A DNA stretch of 64,000 nt from Agarophyton chilense (Eukaryota > Rhodophyta > Florideophyceae > Gracilariales > Gracilariaceae): NCBI GenBank assembly GCA_030374765.1, contig JARGXX010000117.1, positions 186,001-250,000 on the forward strand. Direction: 5' to 3'. Numbering within the stretch: the stretch's first letter is position 1; the number at the start of each line of letters is the position of its first letter. The translations under genes and the position numbers were made by a program. Shown here in pieces: positions 1 to 11,300 of the stretch. The notes beneath the pieces are model-generated. The model saw nothing but the letters and a program-made list of their open reading frames with translations. It had not been told where the DNA came from and searched no databases.

Positions 1-239
1 TCTCTTCCGCCTGAAGCGTGTCTCTCAAGAGAGGAATATCCCGAACATCTTCGTGGTGTCTCCGCTCCAAGCGTTGTACTACAGATAGATTTTTCGTTAA
101 CCGCCACAACCAATAGCATTGTACGGAAGATGTCTTCGGGATCCTCAACGCGACGAGAAGAGTAGTTGGAAAAGTACAGAATCTTATTTGACAAACCACC
201 AACTCTCCTCGGGATCACGAGCAAGTCATCTTCACCTAT

Positions 240-1523
240 AAGGTTGGACTTGTGAACGTTCTGGTTTCCCATATCTCAAGGTCCATCTCCATCAACAACG
301 TTAAACAGAGTCCTTGTTTTATTTCCATTAATATCATTAATTGGAAGATCCAAATAGGAAACAGAAGCGGTGTGTCGTCACAGTTAACTCCATAACCGTG
401 AAAGAACGGATCTCGGTCCATTTCTCTCAGGTGAAAAGAAATTGACAAGGTAGCTGTCTATTTCGCGACGGCTTCTACTCCTCCGACACCCTAAGCTTAG
501 TTGCCTTGCGAAGGATTGGAGCCTCCCTGAAAAATCCCGTCGTCGCCAACCTTCTTGCCTTCCTTGATGAAAGCTTCCAGCCTGTCCTTTTCGATCAGAC
601 AGCTGGGAGATTGGCATTCTTTGCCTCCCCGAAGAGGGGTCTTTGAGCTGCAGTCGATGCAGTTCACTCCAGAAGATCTCTTCCTAGAGGCAGAAAATCG
701 CTCAGCAACGTTTTGCGAAGAACGAGCCTTATTAAAATTGTTTTTTCTTCTTCTTTTTGTTCTTCAGTTGAGTATTGAAATTCAAAGGGCCTGAAGCTGT
801 GTCAGCTTCTGTCGCGCAAATGACATGGGCTCCTAGACTTAGCGGTGCCTTCTGCAGGTTCTCCTTAAACATCGACTCCACATCATCAGGAGTATGGTGG
901 GAGTTCCGTACCTTAGCGTACATCCTTAAAAAGAAAAGAACTTTTACAGCATCATCGAGGTAGGGAGCATAACGAATTTGGGAAGGAGAATGAATGATCT
1001 CGACGGGGTCAACTTTATCTTCTCTTTCGCCACCTAGAAAGTTGGATACGACAGCCAGGATAGCGTCTGTAATTCGCTTCAACTTTTCAAGAAGACTTCC
1101 AAGAAGTCTCGTCAGGCTCGTAATGCAATCTTTGTATTCCATAGACCCCAACGTAGATTTAAACTATTACACACAATCGTGAATCTGCGCAAGGACCTTG
1201 GGAGGAACAAAAAGGTCATCACTCGACTTGCTGGCTGTCTTCAATCTACGGTCAGCTTCGCGAATCACCTGGAGAACCGAAACATTCAGCGTGCTTTCCT
1301 GAAGATCAAAATTGTTCAGCAACGTGATGGAAAGAACGTCTTTCGCCTGAGACGACGAGGTTCCTCTAGTGTGCATAAGATGTTCCAAGGCAAGGCCCCG
1401 AAAACGAGCATCGAAAGTCTGCAGGTCCCATTGCTTCCGGCGACGGCAGCTTGTGAACTTGTGAAAATAATTGATCAATGAGGTTTCTATTGCAGTTGGA
1501 GGGTCGACTGCAACCAAGTCCAC
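240..1523 (-). mobile_element. Gag-like retroelement fossil pieces
   Basis: Two neighbouring minus-strand reading stretches, about 732-1151 and 1167-1523, read like the capsid part of a retrotransposon gag. They hold mixed helical segments with an arginine-rich stretch followed by a phrase of the type FRGLALEHL and a leucine-rich segment. A third short stretch at about 236-448 lies in the same orientation. No zinc knuckle, protease or reverse transcriptase is visible beside them and no terminal repeats were found, so this is a broken, old fragment. Family assignment (Copia-like gag is my best guess) rests on general resemblance only. It could also be a degraded host gene. Confidence 0.3.
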
Positions 1524-2959
1524 AATTTTCGTGACTGCTTTAACTTGTTCTTCCTGCTTATAATTGATTTCTCTTTTGAGTTGAGCTTCTTCGACAACAG
1601 ACTGCCAAGCAGTAGGTAGGCCACGACCCTAAAGATGTCACTCGAGAGTGGCGTGAACAGTTTTATATGACTTGGATTTTCCTCTTTTGGCAGCAGTCTT
1701 CAATGCTTCCACCCAATTGGAGGCATGGCGACACCACAGATAGGCGTCTTCATCCTCTGAAATCATCGGCCGGTGTAACTGAAAATAAATGACTCTATCA
1801 GACAGTACTGGGCCCATATCTATCGTAGTTGTAGGGTCAGCTTTACGCAGTTGAACAATCGTAGAGCGCGTGCGAAATCAGAAAGTGGGACCAGGCACCC
1901 CTTTTGTCTGTGTGGAGCGGCCATGTTCCCACTAGCCGCTCCTGGGTTTGTTTAACCGTCCCAAGAACACAAAACTACTAGGAAAGCATTTTTGGAGAGC
2001 GCGCGATCTCCGACAGCACTCCATGTTGTCACTCATGTTGCACCTTGTTAAGTGTGTATTCCACAGTTATAATGTATTTTGATACAGTGCGTGCTGTAGT
2101 GTGCTTGAAATCACGTCAAGTCGAGACGTTTTCAAATTATTTATTAAATACGGGGTGGCCCTATATAGAAATGGCGCAGTGTACCTATCGGCAAAAGGCC
2201 AAAATACACGACGTCTGGTATGTATGAAATAGATTAGATGTAGACCAAATGAATTCCTGGCTGCATTTCAGATACCCCAAAATGCACCGGGACACCTAAC
2301 TCAGAGTGCGCTCTCTGAGCTCGCATGGCGCTTTTCGCGCATATGCTTTTCAGACGAATCGCATCATCCTCTCATCGTACTATCTGCCTCCTCGTCTACT
2401 GCGCTAGCCGGCCGCAACCCCGAGCCCCTTTTCCCCAAATTACATTGCATTAAGACCTAAAGATGTAGGAGACATCCATACTATGGCGTCAATTTTCCAG
2501 ATTCATTTCAAAACTTTGGCGCTTCTTTTTGCGCAGAATAAATTAATCCCCCTAAAAATTCTTTTCCCCGTCCCAATCTCACAATCCGAGTCAAATCGAT
2601 ACTTCCGAATCCATCATCCGCTTTTACCCCTCTCATATCGGTTCTTTGCACTCCCTGCTATCTGTCTCTTGCTCTCAAATGCAGGGAAACGAAGGTAAGA
2701 TATCGAAAAAGAGTTTTTTCCGACATGATAATTGCTTTAGCGCTCACATTGTTTTCGATGTAGAAAACGTTCTTAAAAATCTCTGCAGATAGGATGAAGA
2801 CAAAATTGTGTCCATGATGTGCATGGAGTTCTACAAATACCTTTAAATTCATGGTGGACGACGGGTAGCAACATCCGAGCTGCGAATTTCAGTAGTCCAT
2901 CGACACGTCTTTGAAATCGTACATGCGGGAAATAGTAATTTCAACTGTAATGCAATGAC
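1524..2959. other. No gene seen
   Basis: About 1.4 kb with only short random-looking reading frames and AT-rich composition in places. I see no conserved protein, RNA gene or terminal repeat here. The left part may still belong to the degraded retroelement pieces before it. Confidence 0.5.
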
Positions 2960-3290
2960 GGGTGGGTCAGCGTACTGGTCTCGACCGGTAGTAGTGTGGT
3001 AGAGCGGGTCCTAAGGTTCGAATCCTTGACGGCGGCACTCCCAGAGTATTTGGTGCAATGGGCTGACGTTTACTGCGTAGTCCTACAGATTGGAGCTACG
3101 GAAATGATGGCTTGAAGACCAAAGCGTGTAACTAATATACCAAAGAGGGTTGTTTAGTATCCCAACGGTGCCTATCCTACTATAAGGGAGAAGGGTCACT
3201 CGAGCCAAGTATGTAGTACTGGCCAGGCGCTAGGATCTCCCTGGCACTGCAATGCTAATGTAGTACACTAATTAAAATATATTAATAATC
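2960..3290 (+). repeat. Candidate tRNA-derived SINE
   Basis: The block begins with a tRNA-like head. An A-box-like stretch (TGGGTCAGCGTACTGG, from 2963) is followed about 50 bp later by a perfect B-box, GGTTCGAATCC, at 3015-3025. The B-box sits in a four-pair T-arm stem (AAGG/CCTT). The head lacks a matching 5' acceptor half, so this is not a working tRNA gene. An unrelated 200-bp body follows and ends in an AT-rich tail near 3270-3290. This head-body-AT tail order is what tRNA-derived SINEs show. No second copy lies in the window, so repeat status is unproved. Confidence 0.4.
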
Positions 3291-3299
3291 TACATGAAG

Positions 3300-4280
3300 C
3301 CACCTGAGGTCGACCCGTCCACGTGTCGTTTGTAAGATACCTCAGGGCCCGGAGGCTTACAGGGCTCAACCGTTGTCATCGCTCCTTCACATATCTCCTT
3401 CTTTAGGATTCGACCATCACGGCGAAGTCCAATTGCTTCACACCCTCCTGGGGGTCTGGCTCTAATTGAACCTATGCGTGAACCTCCAATCTTGCCTTCG
3501 GGGTCGGAACGTCGTGATCCTCAGCGTCCTAATGGACTGGACACGAGCGGTGCCGTGCACGACATGTCGACGTCTTATGACCGATCCGGGGGGTAGTTAC
3601 TCTGGTCACCAGTGGGCGCGAAAGGGGGTTGCATTGCAACCATCGTCGGGGTACCAGTGCGTAAGAGTTGACCCTTGGCGCCAGGGTGGCAATTCATTTG
3701 CCTAGGGGCTGAACTCCAGCGCACCGTGGACACTGGCCATAGTTTCATCGCCGTCGTATTCCTCGTGGCGCGGCAGCGCGATGGTCCCTTGGCTTGTTCT
3801 CCACTGCCGGTCATTGGGGCCGTCCTTAGTCTCCGCTTTTCCTTTGGCGACCCTCCGCGCGTCGTTCGCCGTGAACCACGGTGCGCGCTTCGTCCATTCA
3901 ATGTCACGTCGGACATCCGGCCCGATTCGGTTTCATCTTTCCTCCTTCCCGTCGCGGTATCCATCCATTGGTCGCGCGCGATGCCGCAAGCGCCATATAA
4001 ACCCGTCGGATATGCCACTCTCCCTCCTTACGTTGTCGCTTTCGTCGGTTCCCGTATCTATTTACCGGCGAACCAGCCTACGGGCAGCGGCGCCATGGCT
4101 TCGAGCGACCAAGCGGGGAGCTATTCGGGATACCATGTGGCTTATGAGCGTCCCGGGGACCGTTATGACCATACCATCGGACGAAATCCGCGGGCAGTAC
4201 CTCATGCCATTCTGCCGTCTTGTTGGTGTCACGCCCTCGACGGACATTGCGACAGCCCTGAGGGAAGCCTGCTCCTAGGC
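3300..4280. other. GC-rich block of unknown origin
   Basis: A GC-rich segment of about 1 kb sits abruptly between AT-rich flanks. It has open frames on both strands (for example 3675-4325 plus and 3575-4018 minus), but none gives a protein I recognise. The many CG dinucleotides alone can keep several frames open. Its composition resembles the interior of the LTR element at 5128-16919 more than the local single-copy DNA, so a piece of a mobile element is likely. I did not find terminal repeats. Confidence 0.35.
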
Positions 4281-5122
4281 ACCAGGCGAAAATGTGTCCT
4301 TGTTTTGTTGCCAAATTTTCGATAGAGTATTTATCAGTTCTGCAATAGAAAGCATCGTTACAATTTTCAATAGATTAGCGACTTTCGATACATGGTTCAA
4401 TAGGGGTTCCAATACTGCTTCAATAGAAGTTTAGGAAACATGTTTCCATGAGAAAGACAAGGAACACATATTGGAAAAGTAATGATGGACGCACTGTAAT
4501 ATTGGAAAAGTAACGACAAATATCGGAAACGTAATTTCGTAGACCTGTTCAAAACTGCAGCCCATGGGTTCAGCATCGGTTTTCAAGAGAAGGGATACTT
4601 GTTCTTCGCTGAAAACTTGTTGAGGACCGATCTCACATTGCATTGTAGAGGCATCAGCTTTCTATTAATCAACTACATGTAAGAAATATGCTGAAAAACG
4701 GTATCTGTCGCAAGACTATTCACGTTAAAAAAAACATTCTGCAGCGCTACTACAGAGCGTTTACTTCCGATCGAATCTGGATGAACATGGTTTCCATTTT
4801 CCATTCAACTGAAACTTCCAGCTCTTTTCGCGGCTACCCATTGTCACTTCTTCAACATTTTGGTGGGTGTTTCATTCGTTTCTGTAGACAATGCTTTGTC
4901 TCTTTCTCTTTCTTAACATAATTTACGAATAATTCCGCATGCTGCAATGAAACGAATAATCAATTATATTCTACAAAGCGCGCTTTAAGTAGTTTTTTTT
5001 CGCTTTTAAACCTCGAATGATACTTGTAAAGCATCTGGACATTTCTTAAATAAAAAGAAATTGAAATAGAGATAATTTTGTTGCAGTAATTTGAAATTGT
5101 ATTTTTCGAATATAAAACCGTA
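4281..5122. repeat. AT-rich spacer with short direct repeats
   Basis: No gene is visible. Two small repeat groups are. A CAATAG word recurs at spacings of 20-45 bp between about 4340 and 4430. A unit close to ATATTGGAAAAGTAA occurs at about 4468 and 4498, with a diverged third copy near 4520. These are too short to assign to a known family. Confidence 0.4.
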
Positions 5123-5127
5123 CTAAA
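5123..5127. repeat. Target site duplication, left copy (CTAAA)
   Basis: CTAAA directly abuts the left LTR and is repeated exactly after the right LTR at 16920-16924. A 5-bp duplication is the normal footprint of Ty3/gypsy integrases. Confidence 0.9.
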
Positions 5128-6050
5128 TGTGGAGCAAAACCCGACGACGGGAAGTGCTCTCAAGTTGTTCGAAGCCTTGCTCCCTGGGGGAGGCAGACTC
5201 AGAGACAGAGCCCTCCGTTCCACCCGTAGTGTGGGGTGTAACTCCCATGGGGGATTCCGGCAGTACCGACGGAGGTGAGGGGTAGAAACCGTTGGGTCGG
5301 GAATGGGTCTGGGTATCCCAAAAAATGGGGGAAAATCCGGCGAAGAGGAAAAACGGGGCGAGGGTCGGGCACTAACAGGCACCGGACCTGAGAACCAGAA
5401 AAGGGGCGAACAAACAAAAGAAACCCAATACAGGGGCGAAAACCTGTCCTCGAAAGGAAACACAAAAAGCACGCAACAAGTAAGCAGAACCCCCACGGGG
5501 TATCGTGCACGCAGGTCGTCTGAGCGGTCCCAAGGGGGTGGTTGCACGGAACCCAAACGTGGGCACTCTCCAAGTGGAGTCGTGTCCCTACGCCGGCGTT
5601 GCTAACCAGAGCCCGTTCCGGGTTGTAAGGCCGAAACGATGGCGACGAAGAACCTCTAAAGGTATGGAAGACCAACCTTGGTTCCCATTTACTCTGAGCT
5701 TCGAACTGTCAGATCTCGTTTCCCTAAGTAGGGCCCACTAACTAAACTCTACTAATTACAGTAGTGCACATCTGCTCATGGTCATACACGTGGAGATTTC
5801 ACTGTCAGGGCCCAAAAGTCCAACGTTCTAACAAATATCCGGAAATCGATGCCGATATTAAGCCACGTGTATCACGGGGCCAATCCAACCATGGGCCATC
5901 CGAATCTTCCCTTCATAGGCGAACTCTAACCAGAAAACAATGCCACCTCAGCACATCTTAGAGGGGATCATAGTCATAACCCTCGGAGGGTTCAACCCTC
6001 ATTCTATGAGTTGCATCTTCAAGTATCCCCTAACTGTTGGTTGCTCTACA
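5128..6050 (-). repeat. LTR (3' LTR of the element)
   Basis: This 923-bp direct repeat is the copy downstream of pol in the element's own orientation. It begins TGTGGAGCAAAAC and ends GCTCTACA on the plus strand and aligns without gaps to 15997-16919. Reading frames inside it recur in both copies and are shadows of the repeat, not genes. Confidence 0.95.
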
Positions 6051-6063
6051 TCTCCCCCTCCTT
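6051..6063 (-). promoter_or_regulatory. Polypurine tract
   Basis: On the coding (minus) strand the bases just before the 3' LTR read AAGGAGGGGGAGA. That is the expected position and composition of the plus-strand primer of an LTR retrotransposon, and it fixes the element's orientation. Confidence 0.85.
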
Positions 6064-6131
6064 GGGACGAGGAAGAACACTCCGAGCCGCGGGTGTCTCG
6101 CTTTCCGGTCACTATATATACTTCTTTCCCA

Positions 6132-7988
6132 ATGGGGTCCTTCACCACTTCTGAGGATCGCCACAAAACCGGCACATCGGTACAACTTTCTTCTACTCCT
6201 CCGACTTTCGGCGATAAGCAACTTCTCGCAACAGCAGTCTCAACCAGCCCTCTCAAGGGAATGAACCCATACGTCATCAACCCACTCTCGGGGCCGTCGG
6301 CCTCCGCGCCGGCGGACAACGAAGCTCCCCAGCAGGGTGGATATTTCTCCGGTTTTGATGCGGCTCCGTCAGGTACCGAACCTTCCGCCTCGGCGAGCAA
6401 CCGACATCCTCAGGAGGATTTAAACATTAACGCGGTGGCGTGGAACTCCGCTCATGCGATGCCCTTGGTAGCAAACTCCAGAGGTTGGATCTCAAACGAA
6501 TCCTTTCGAAGGTGGAGTTCCCTTACCGATCCGGTGATATATTCCCGCGCTCCGTGGTTCCATCCGACAGCGGTTCGTGACGATGAGCTCATCGACTCCT
6601 ACGTGGAGGACGGCTTATTGCCGGGTGGCCTACCTGTCGAGGTTGTACGTTCTCCCGATTGGAGGGCGCGGGTAGCCATAGAGCCTCAGTATCTATACCG
6701 CGGTCGCGGGGAGTCCCTGGACAAGGCGCACGCAGCGATGGCGGCTCTGGCCCACCAGCGATTGGAGACGTCACGCTTTGACCATCTGGTTCCCCCGGAG
6801 TACGGGTTCGATGTCGCCTATTACCGCACGTACGGTGAGGTCTCCTACGGGGATAACCTGGCAGCCTTTCCCGAAGCCGAGTTCCGCGGACCGGGTTTTC
6901 TTCTCCGAGAAGATATGCTCCAATGGAGTCGTCCCATCCTTCGGGCTGAATTCAGGTACCTTCAACGGCAGTTTACCCAGTATGGGTTCGATCGACGCGT
7001 GCGCTTCGAGCGCCGCTCGCGCTCCCGTTTCGAGTTCCTTGTCCCGTATCCTCACGTGGAACTGGAGCGTATCCGTAACACGGCGAAGGTTGGGCGATTC
7101 GTGCCCCTTCCAGCTTGGTGGAGTAAGGTCGAGGTCCCCCGAGGGTGCTTTGCTGAACTGCCCCCATGCATCTACTATATCGGGTCTCGTTTGATGCACG
7201 ACCCGAACTCGGGATACTGGGCCCTCGTTGCAGCCGAGTGGGCAGCCCGCGTAGCGGCGCACCTCCTCTGGGATGCTCATGACCATTTCCGTATCTGGTA
7301 TATTCCTCCGATGCTACGGACCATCATGCGTCAGATCGACCTTGTCCCAGCGTTGGGTTCGGCCAGCAGCGTGCAGGACCTGTATCCAATCTTGGACGTG
7401 ATAGACAACACCCAATGGGATCGAGTTCCAGTGGAAAATCAGCCCGCAGGGGAAGGATCCGCGCGAGACAAGTCTCTTGGTCGGTACGATCCGGGCTCCG
7501 GTAACTGGGTCTATTACAATCCCTTCGAAGGGGTTCGAATCAGCGCGGCGCAAGCACGGGCGCTGATTGACTCGCCTCGACCGATGCCGGTGGGACACCC
7601 GATGGGGTTCATTTATGCCGACGATTACGAGTACGAGCCTCCAGTAGACCTGGACGATCCAGCGTTGGATAACGACATGCCAGCTCCTAGTGGAGTACTC
7701 CCTGTGGGGCCATCTGCACCCTTCCAACCAGTGGGAACGACCTCAGCTGCGGCGGTGAATGCATCCGGTGGCGGTCCATCTGCTCCCCCCGGGTGGGGTG
7801 TGAATACCCTTGCGCAGGCGCCGGTTGCCACTCCACAAGCGGATAGTGTGCGACAAGGCCTCGTGAACGCGGGCATTCCGATTCCCCCGGGTATGACGGA
7901 TGTGAGCCAAATGTTGGCTTTCGCCTCGGCGTACCATCAGGGTCAGAATCCCAACGGTGGGGCTGGTCCCTCCTCGGGCTTTCCGTAG
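6132..7988 (+). CDS. Antisense ORF inside the LTR element, function unknown
   Basis: A long plus-strand reading frame of about 618 codons runs opposite to gag and pol, in the space between the end of pol and the 3' LTR. The frame stays open upstream into the LTR to about 5940. The start chosen is the first internal ATG past the LTR (protein begins MGSFTTSEDR). The product is proline/serine/alanine-rich at both ends. Its middle (about residues 100-400) is rich in Arg, Tyr and Trp, with repeated aromatic patches such as WYIPPML and FLVPYPHVELERI. I recognise no capsid, envelope, protease or nuclease motif. Additional antisense ORFs are known in some plant Ty3/gypsy lineages, but I cannot tie this one to them. 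Transcription would have to start in or near the left LTR, on its opposite strand. Confidence 0.55.
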   Translation: MGSFTTSEDRHKTGTSVQLSSTPPTFGDKQLLATAVSTSPLKGMNPYVINPLSGPSASAPADNEAPQQGGYFSGFDAAPSGTEPSASASNRHPQEDLNINAVAWNSAHAMPLVANSRGWISNESFRRWSSLTDPVIYSRAPWFHPTAVRDDELIDSYVEDGLLPGGLPVEVVRSPDWRARVAIEPQYLYRGRGESLDKAHAAMAALAHQRLETSRFDHLVPPEYGFDVAYYRTYGEVSYGDNLAAFPEAEFRGPGFLLREDMLQWSRPILRAEFRYLQRQFTQYGFDRRVRFERRSRSRFEFLVPYPHVELERIRNTAKVGRFVPLPAWWSKVEVPRGCFAELPPCIYYIGSRLMHDPNSGYWALVAAEWAARVAAHLLWDAHDHFRIWYIPPMLRTIMRQIDLVPALGSASSVQDLYPILDVIDNTQWDRVPVENQPAGEGSARDKSLGRYDPGSGNWVYYNPFEGVRISAAQARALIDSPRPMPVGHPMGFIYADDYEYEPPVDLDDPALDNDMPAPSGVLPVGPSAPFQPVGTTSAAAVNASGGGPSAPPGWGVNTLAQAPVATPQADSVRQGLVNAGIPIPPGMTDVSQMLAFASAYHQGQNPNGGAGPSSGFP

Positions 7989-8049
7989 TTCCGCCTTCGG
8001 GCAATTGTAGAGTCCATAGCTTGGCGACAATAGTAAACTTCTGATACTT

Positions 8050-8215
8050 GCATAACTTCTTTTCTTCTTCCTTCCTAGGATCTTAACTTCTACTTCATCT
8101 TCTTCATTCCTTCCTAGGATCTTCTTCATCTTCGTCTTCATCTTCTTCCCTTCCTAGGGTTCAATCTTCTTCTTAATCTTCTTCTCCACTTCGTGGGTCT
8201 TCTTTTCCTTTTTCA
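8050..8215 (-). repeat. Purine-rich low-complexity tract inside the element
   Basis: On the coding strand this stretch is almost pure A/G, with a recurring AGGAAGGAAG-type unit. The plus strand shows TTCCTTCCTAGGATCTT-like copies near 8075 and 8108 and a partial one near 8150. It lies between the 3' ends of pol and of the antisense ORF. Confidence 0.6.
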
Positions 8216-8389
8216 TCATAAACTGTCCCGATACCCGGTGCTGTGTTCCCCGGTTAACGGCACCAGGCCGAGTGCCAGTAGAAATTCCCTCTCAATACGT
8301 GTTCTTCGGGAGACTCTCCTCAATTCCTCTTCAGAGGTCCAACATCTTCCTCACTTCGAGGTCCCATCCACACCAGTTCCCGTGGTGGC

Positions 8390-11300
8390 TTACCCGACTT
8401 GGGCACGATCCAGATTTGGAGGCAAGTTTACCCGAGCGCGTCGGTGATAGGATAAAACCTTAGACCTCGGAAGGTGCTCAATGGGTTCCACTGTATCCTC
8501 ATCAGGCGAGAATCCGTACCATCGGACTTGGTAGCGAACTTCTTCCTCGGGGGTGTAGATGTGACGCACGATGCGATCGATAACGAATTCCTGCGGGTAC
8601 GCTTTTCCCTGTTCGGGCTTCTCTTCCATCTTGGAACGCTCTAGTTCCCTTGAGGGTGTCAACGTAGGGTCTAGACACACCCCGGGGGGTTCTTTTCCGT
8701 GTTGCGAGCGGGTCTCAGCACTTCGTGCAAATGGCGCCGAGTGGCCTGTGGGCTACGTTGTAACTTCCGTCTACGGAGTCAAAACGGTCCAGTTTGGGTT
8801 CTTCTTAAAGCTGAGATCTTCCCGATAACAACGGTGTTCTTAGATTCCGTGACGGTTGAGAAACCGCGACGCAGTAGCGTCTCCAATCTCAGGGGGGTAA
8901 GACTTCAACGTCAACCCGAGCTACAGGGACGAAGGTTGCTCCCGTGCAACGCGCCGTGTGACGGAGGCGGTTTGCGCAACGGTTGGTCGTCAGAGCCTTT
9001 CGATTGGCTCGGTGCCATTCGACGTGTGCCACACAAATGAGCGGGCGCCCCGTGTGGGGTGACCGTTCCTTGTGCGGGAAAATCTGCACATGCGGATGTG
9101 AGGTGGCACTTTGGACACGCACTAGCACTCTCCTGAGCTGTCCCTGACGGGTCTCACTCATTTCTTTCCCATTCCTGAGGGTTCCAGTGTCTCCATAGAA
9201 GTTCCTATTCCCATTCCATAACGGAGAGCCAAATTTGGTCAACCTCGTCGTCGAGGTCTTCCCCGTGCGGGTCCGCTGACACAGCTCGTTCCCGAGAAAG
9301 CGGGGTTTGAGTGTGCGACACCTCAGTGTCTCGTCCGCGGCGGCGGGTGATCGTCGGCTCTGTAGGCGTTCCGGGTGCGGAGTTCTCCACACGACTCTCC
9401 CTAGGCGGGGTTTCGTCATCTTTTCTGACGTCGTGCTCGGCTGGGTCGGCGGTGATGTCGCTACCCATACGCTGGGGTTGTGACTTCTCTGTCGCCGGCT
9501 CGGTCGGGCTCGCCGTCTCACTGTGAGAACTAGATTCCCTGTTAGGGCGACTGGCTGACGCCGAAACATCGTCTTGCGAAGGAACTAAGTCCTCCTCCCC
9601 CTCCTTAGGCGGAGAGCCAGGAGGCTTGATTACCTCCGGTGGGGGAGTAACTTTGTAAGAGTTCGTTGACTGGGCCCTTGAGGGAGCGGGCCCAGGTTCG
9701 GGAGTATCCGAAGTTTCCGGTAGGTCGGTTAAACCACGTTCCGGGTGCGGAAGTATAACGGGGCGGGGGTTCGAATCTCCGCCTGACGGGTTAACTTCCG
9801 TTGAATCATCCCCTGTGGAGGGCGTTGGTGCCGACACCACTTCCACATTTGGGTTGGGCGCTCGTGTGATGCGGTCCCTGGAGATGCGTTCGTGGCGGTT
9901 AGCGATATCCAATACCACCGTGTCCGGGTCTACAGAAACCACACGATAGGATCCGTCCACAATTGGCGAAAGCTTGTGCCTACGTTCCTTTTCAGGATTG
10001 TAGTATTCCTTTCGAAGGAAGACGAAGTCGTCGGGCTCCACCTGAGGTAGAGGTTTGCGAACCCGATTGTCAAAGTTCTTCTTGTAGGCGCGTTGAGCTT
10101 TGTCCATTGCTTTCCGGGCTATCGGCACCATCTTCGTAAGCCACTCCTTCCAGGCTTTTTGGTACAATCCCGGTGACGGGTACGTCGACAGCGTCGGTTG
10201 AGCCTCGATGGCGACCGGCGGCGGTGTCCTCGACAGTACCAGTTCGAATGGGGATAACGATGTAACCCGATGTACCTGGGTGTTGTATGCATACGTGATA
10301 GCGTCTGTGTACAAGTCCCAATTTTTGGGGTTATCCGCAACATACGATCTCAAAGCGTTGAGTATCGTGCGGTTAAACCTCTCCACCTGGCCATTCCCCT
10401 GACGGTGATACGTAGTAACAAATAAATTCCTTACATCAAGGATTCGACATACATCCTGAAAGAACTTTGATACGAATTGCCCTCCGTTGTCGGATAACAA
10501 CTACACTGGCGGTCCATATACGAACACCCAATGGGTCACGAACGCTTGCGCGACGGTAGCGGCGGTGATCCGCTTCAGCGGCACAGTTCTCGTTAGCTTA
10601 GAGAATCTGTCAGAAATGACAAGCAGATACCGATGACCTCGGGGCGTCCTGATAAACTCCCCTAGGATGTCTATGGCCACGAATTCGAGTGGAGCCCGTG
10701 CCGGGAACAGCGTCAACTTCTTAGAGTGCTTCCGAAGTTTGACGTCATTCTTGGCGCAATTGGCTCAGGCCCGTCTGACGGGGTGACAATCGAATGCCAT
10801 TGCCGGCCAGTAAAAGTCCCTTCTCAACGTGAGGTACAGTTTTCTTCCCCCGGGGTGGGCACCAACATTCACATAGTGAGTGAGGTGTAATAACCTCTGT
10901 TGTAGGGTGTGCGGCACCACTATCCTCGGGCGAGGTCGAACGGTCCTGATTAGGTAACCCTGATCGTCGTCCTCGAAAGGTAACTGAAATCCTCCGTTGA
11001 AGCGAGCCCGAATCCGTGTACAGAATGGGTCGAGCTGTTGCTCGCGTATCATCTCCTCTGGAGAGATATGTATAAAAGAGCCGGTCGGCGAATCCAGACT
11101 CTCGTTGACGAGTAGATCGTCACAAACATCATCCGTCAGCGGTTGAACTCCTCCCTCGAGGTCCGATACCATAAAACATGGGATTTCATCGTCCTCGTAG
11201 GGTTCTGTTTCCGCTGTGGTTCCCAAGCGGGATAGTGCATCAGCCTGAGTGTTCAGCTTCCCTTTCTTGTACAGGATCTCAACGTCGAATTCCGACAGTC

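Noticed and set aside
2960-3035. Possible intact tRNA gene
   Set aside because: The B-box and T-arm are good, but no 5' acceptor strand or anticodon arm fits; it is better seen as a SINE head.
5199-5675. Minus-strand ORFs inside the left LTR, repeated at 16068-16544
   Set aside because: They recur because the LTR is repeated; no protein family is visible and LTRs commonly hold chance frames.
8889-9569. 226-codon minus frame and a 71-codon plus frame within pol
   Set aside because: Arg/Thr/Pro-rich shadows of the integrase-end region in other frames.
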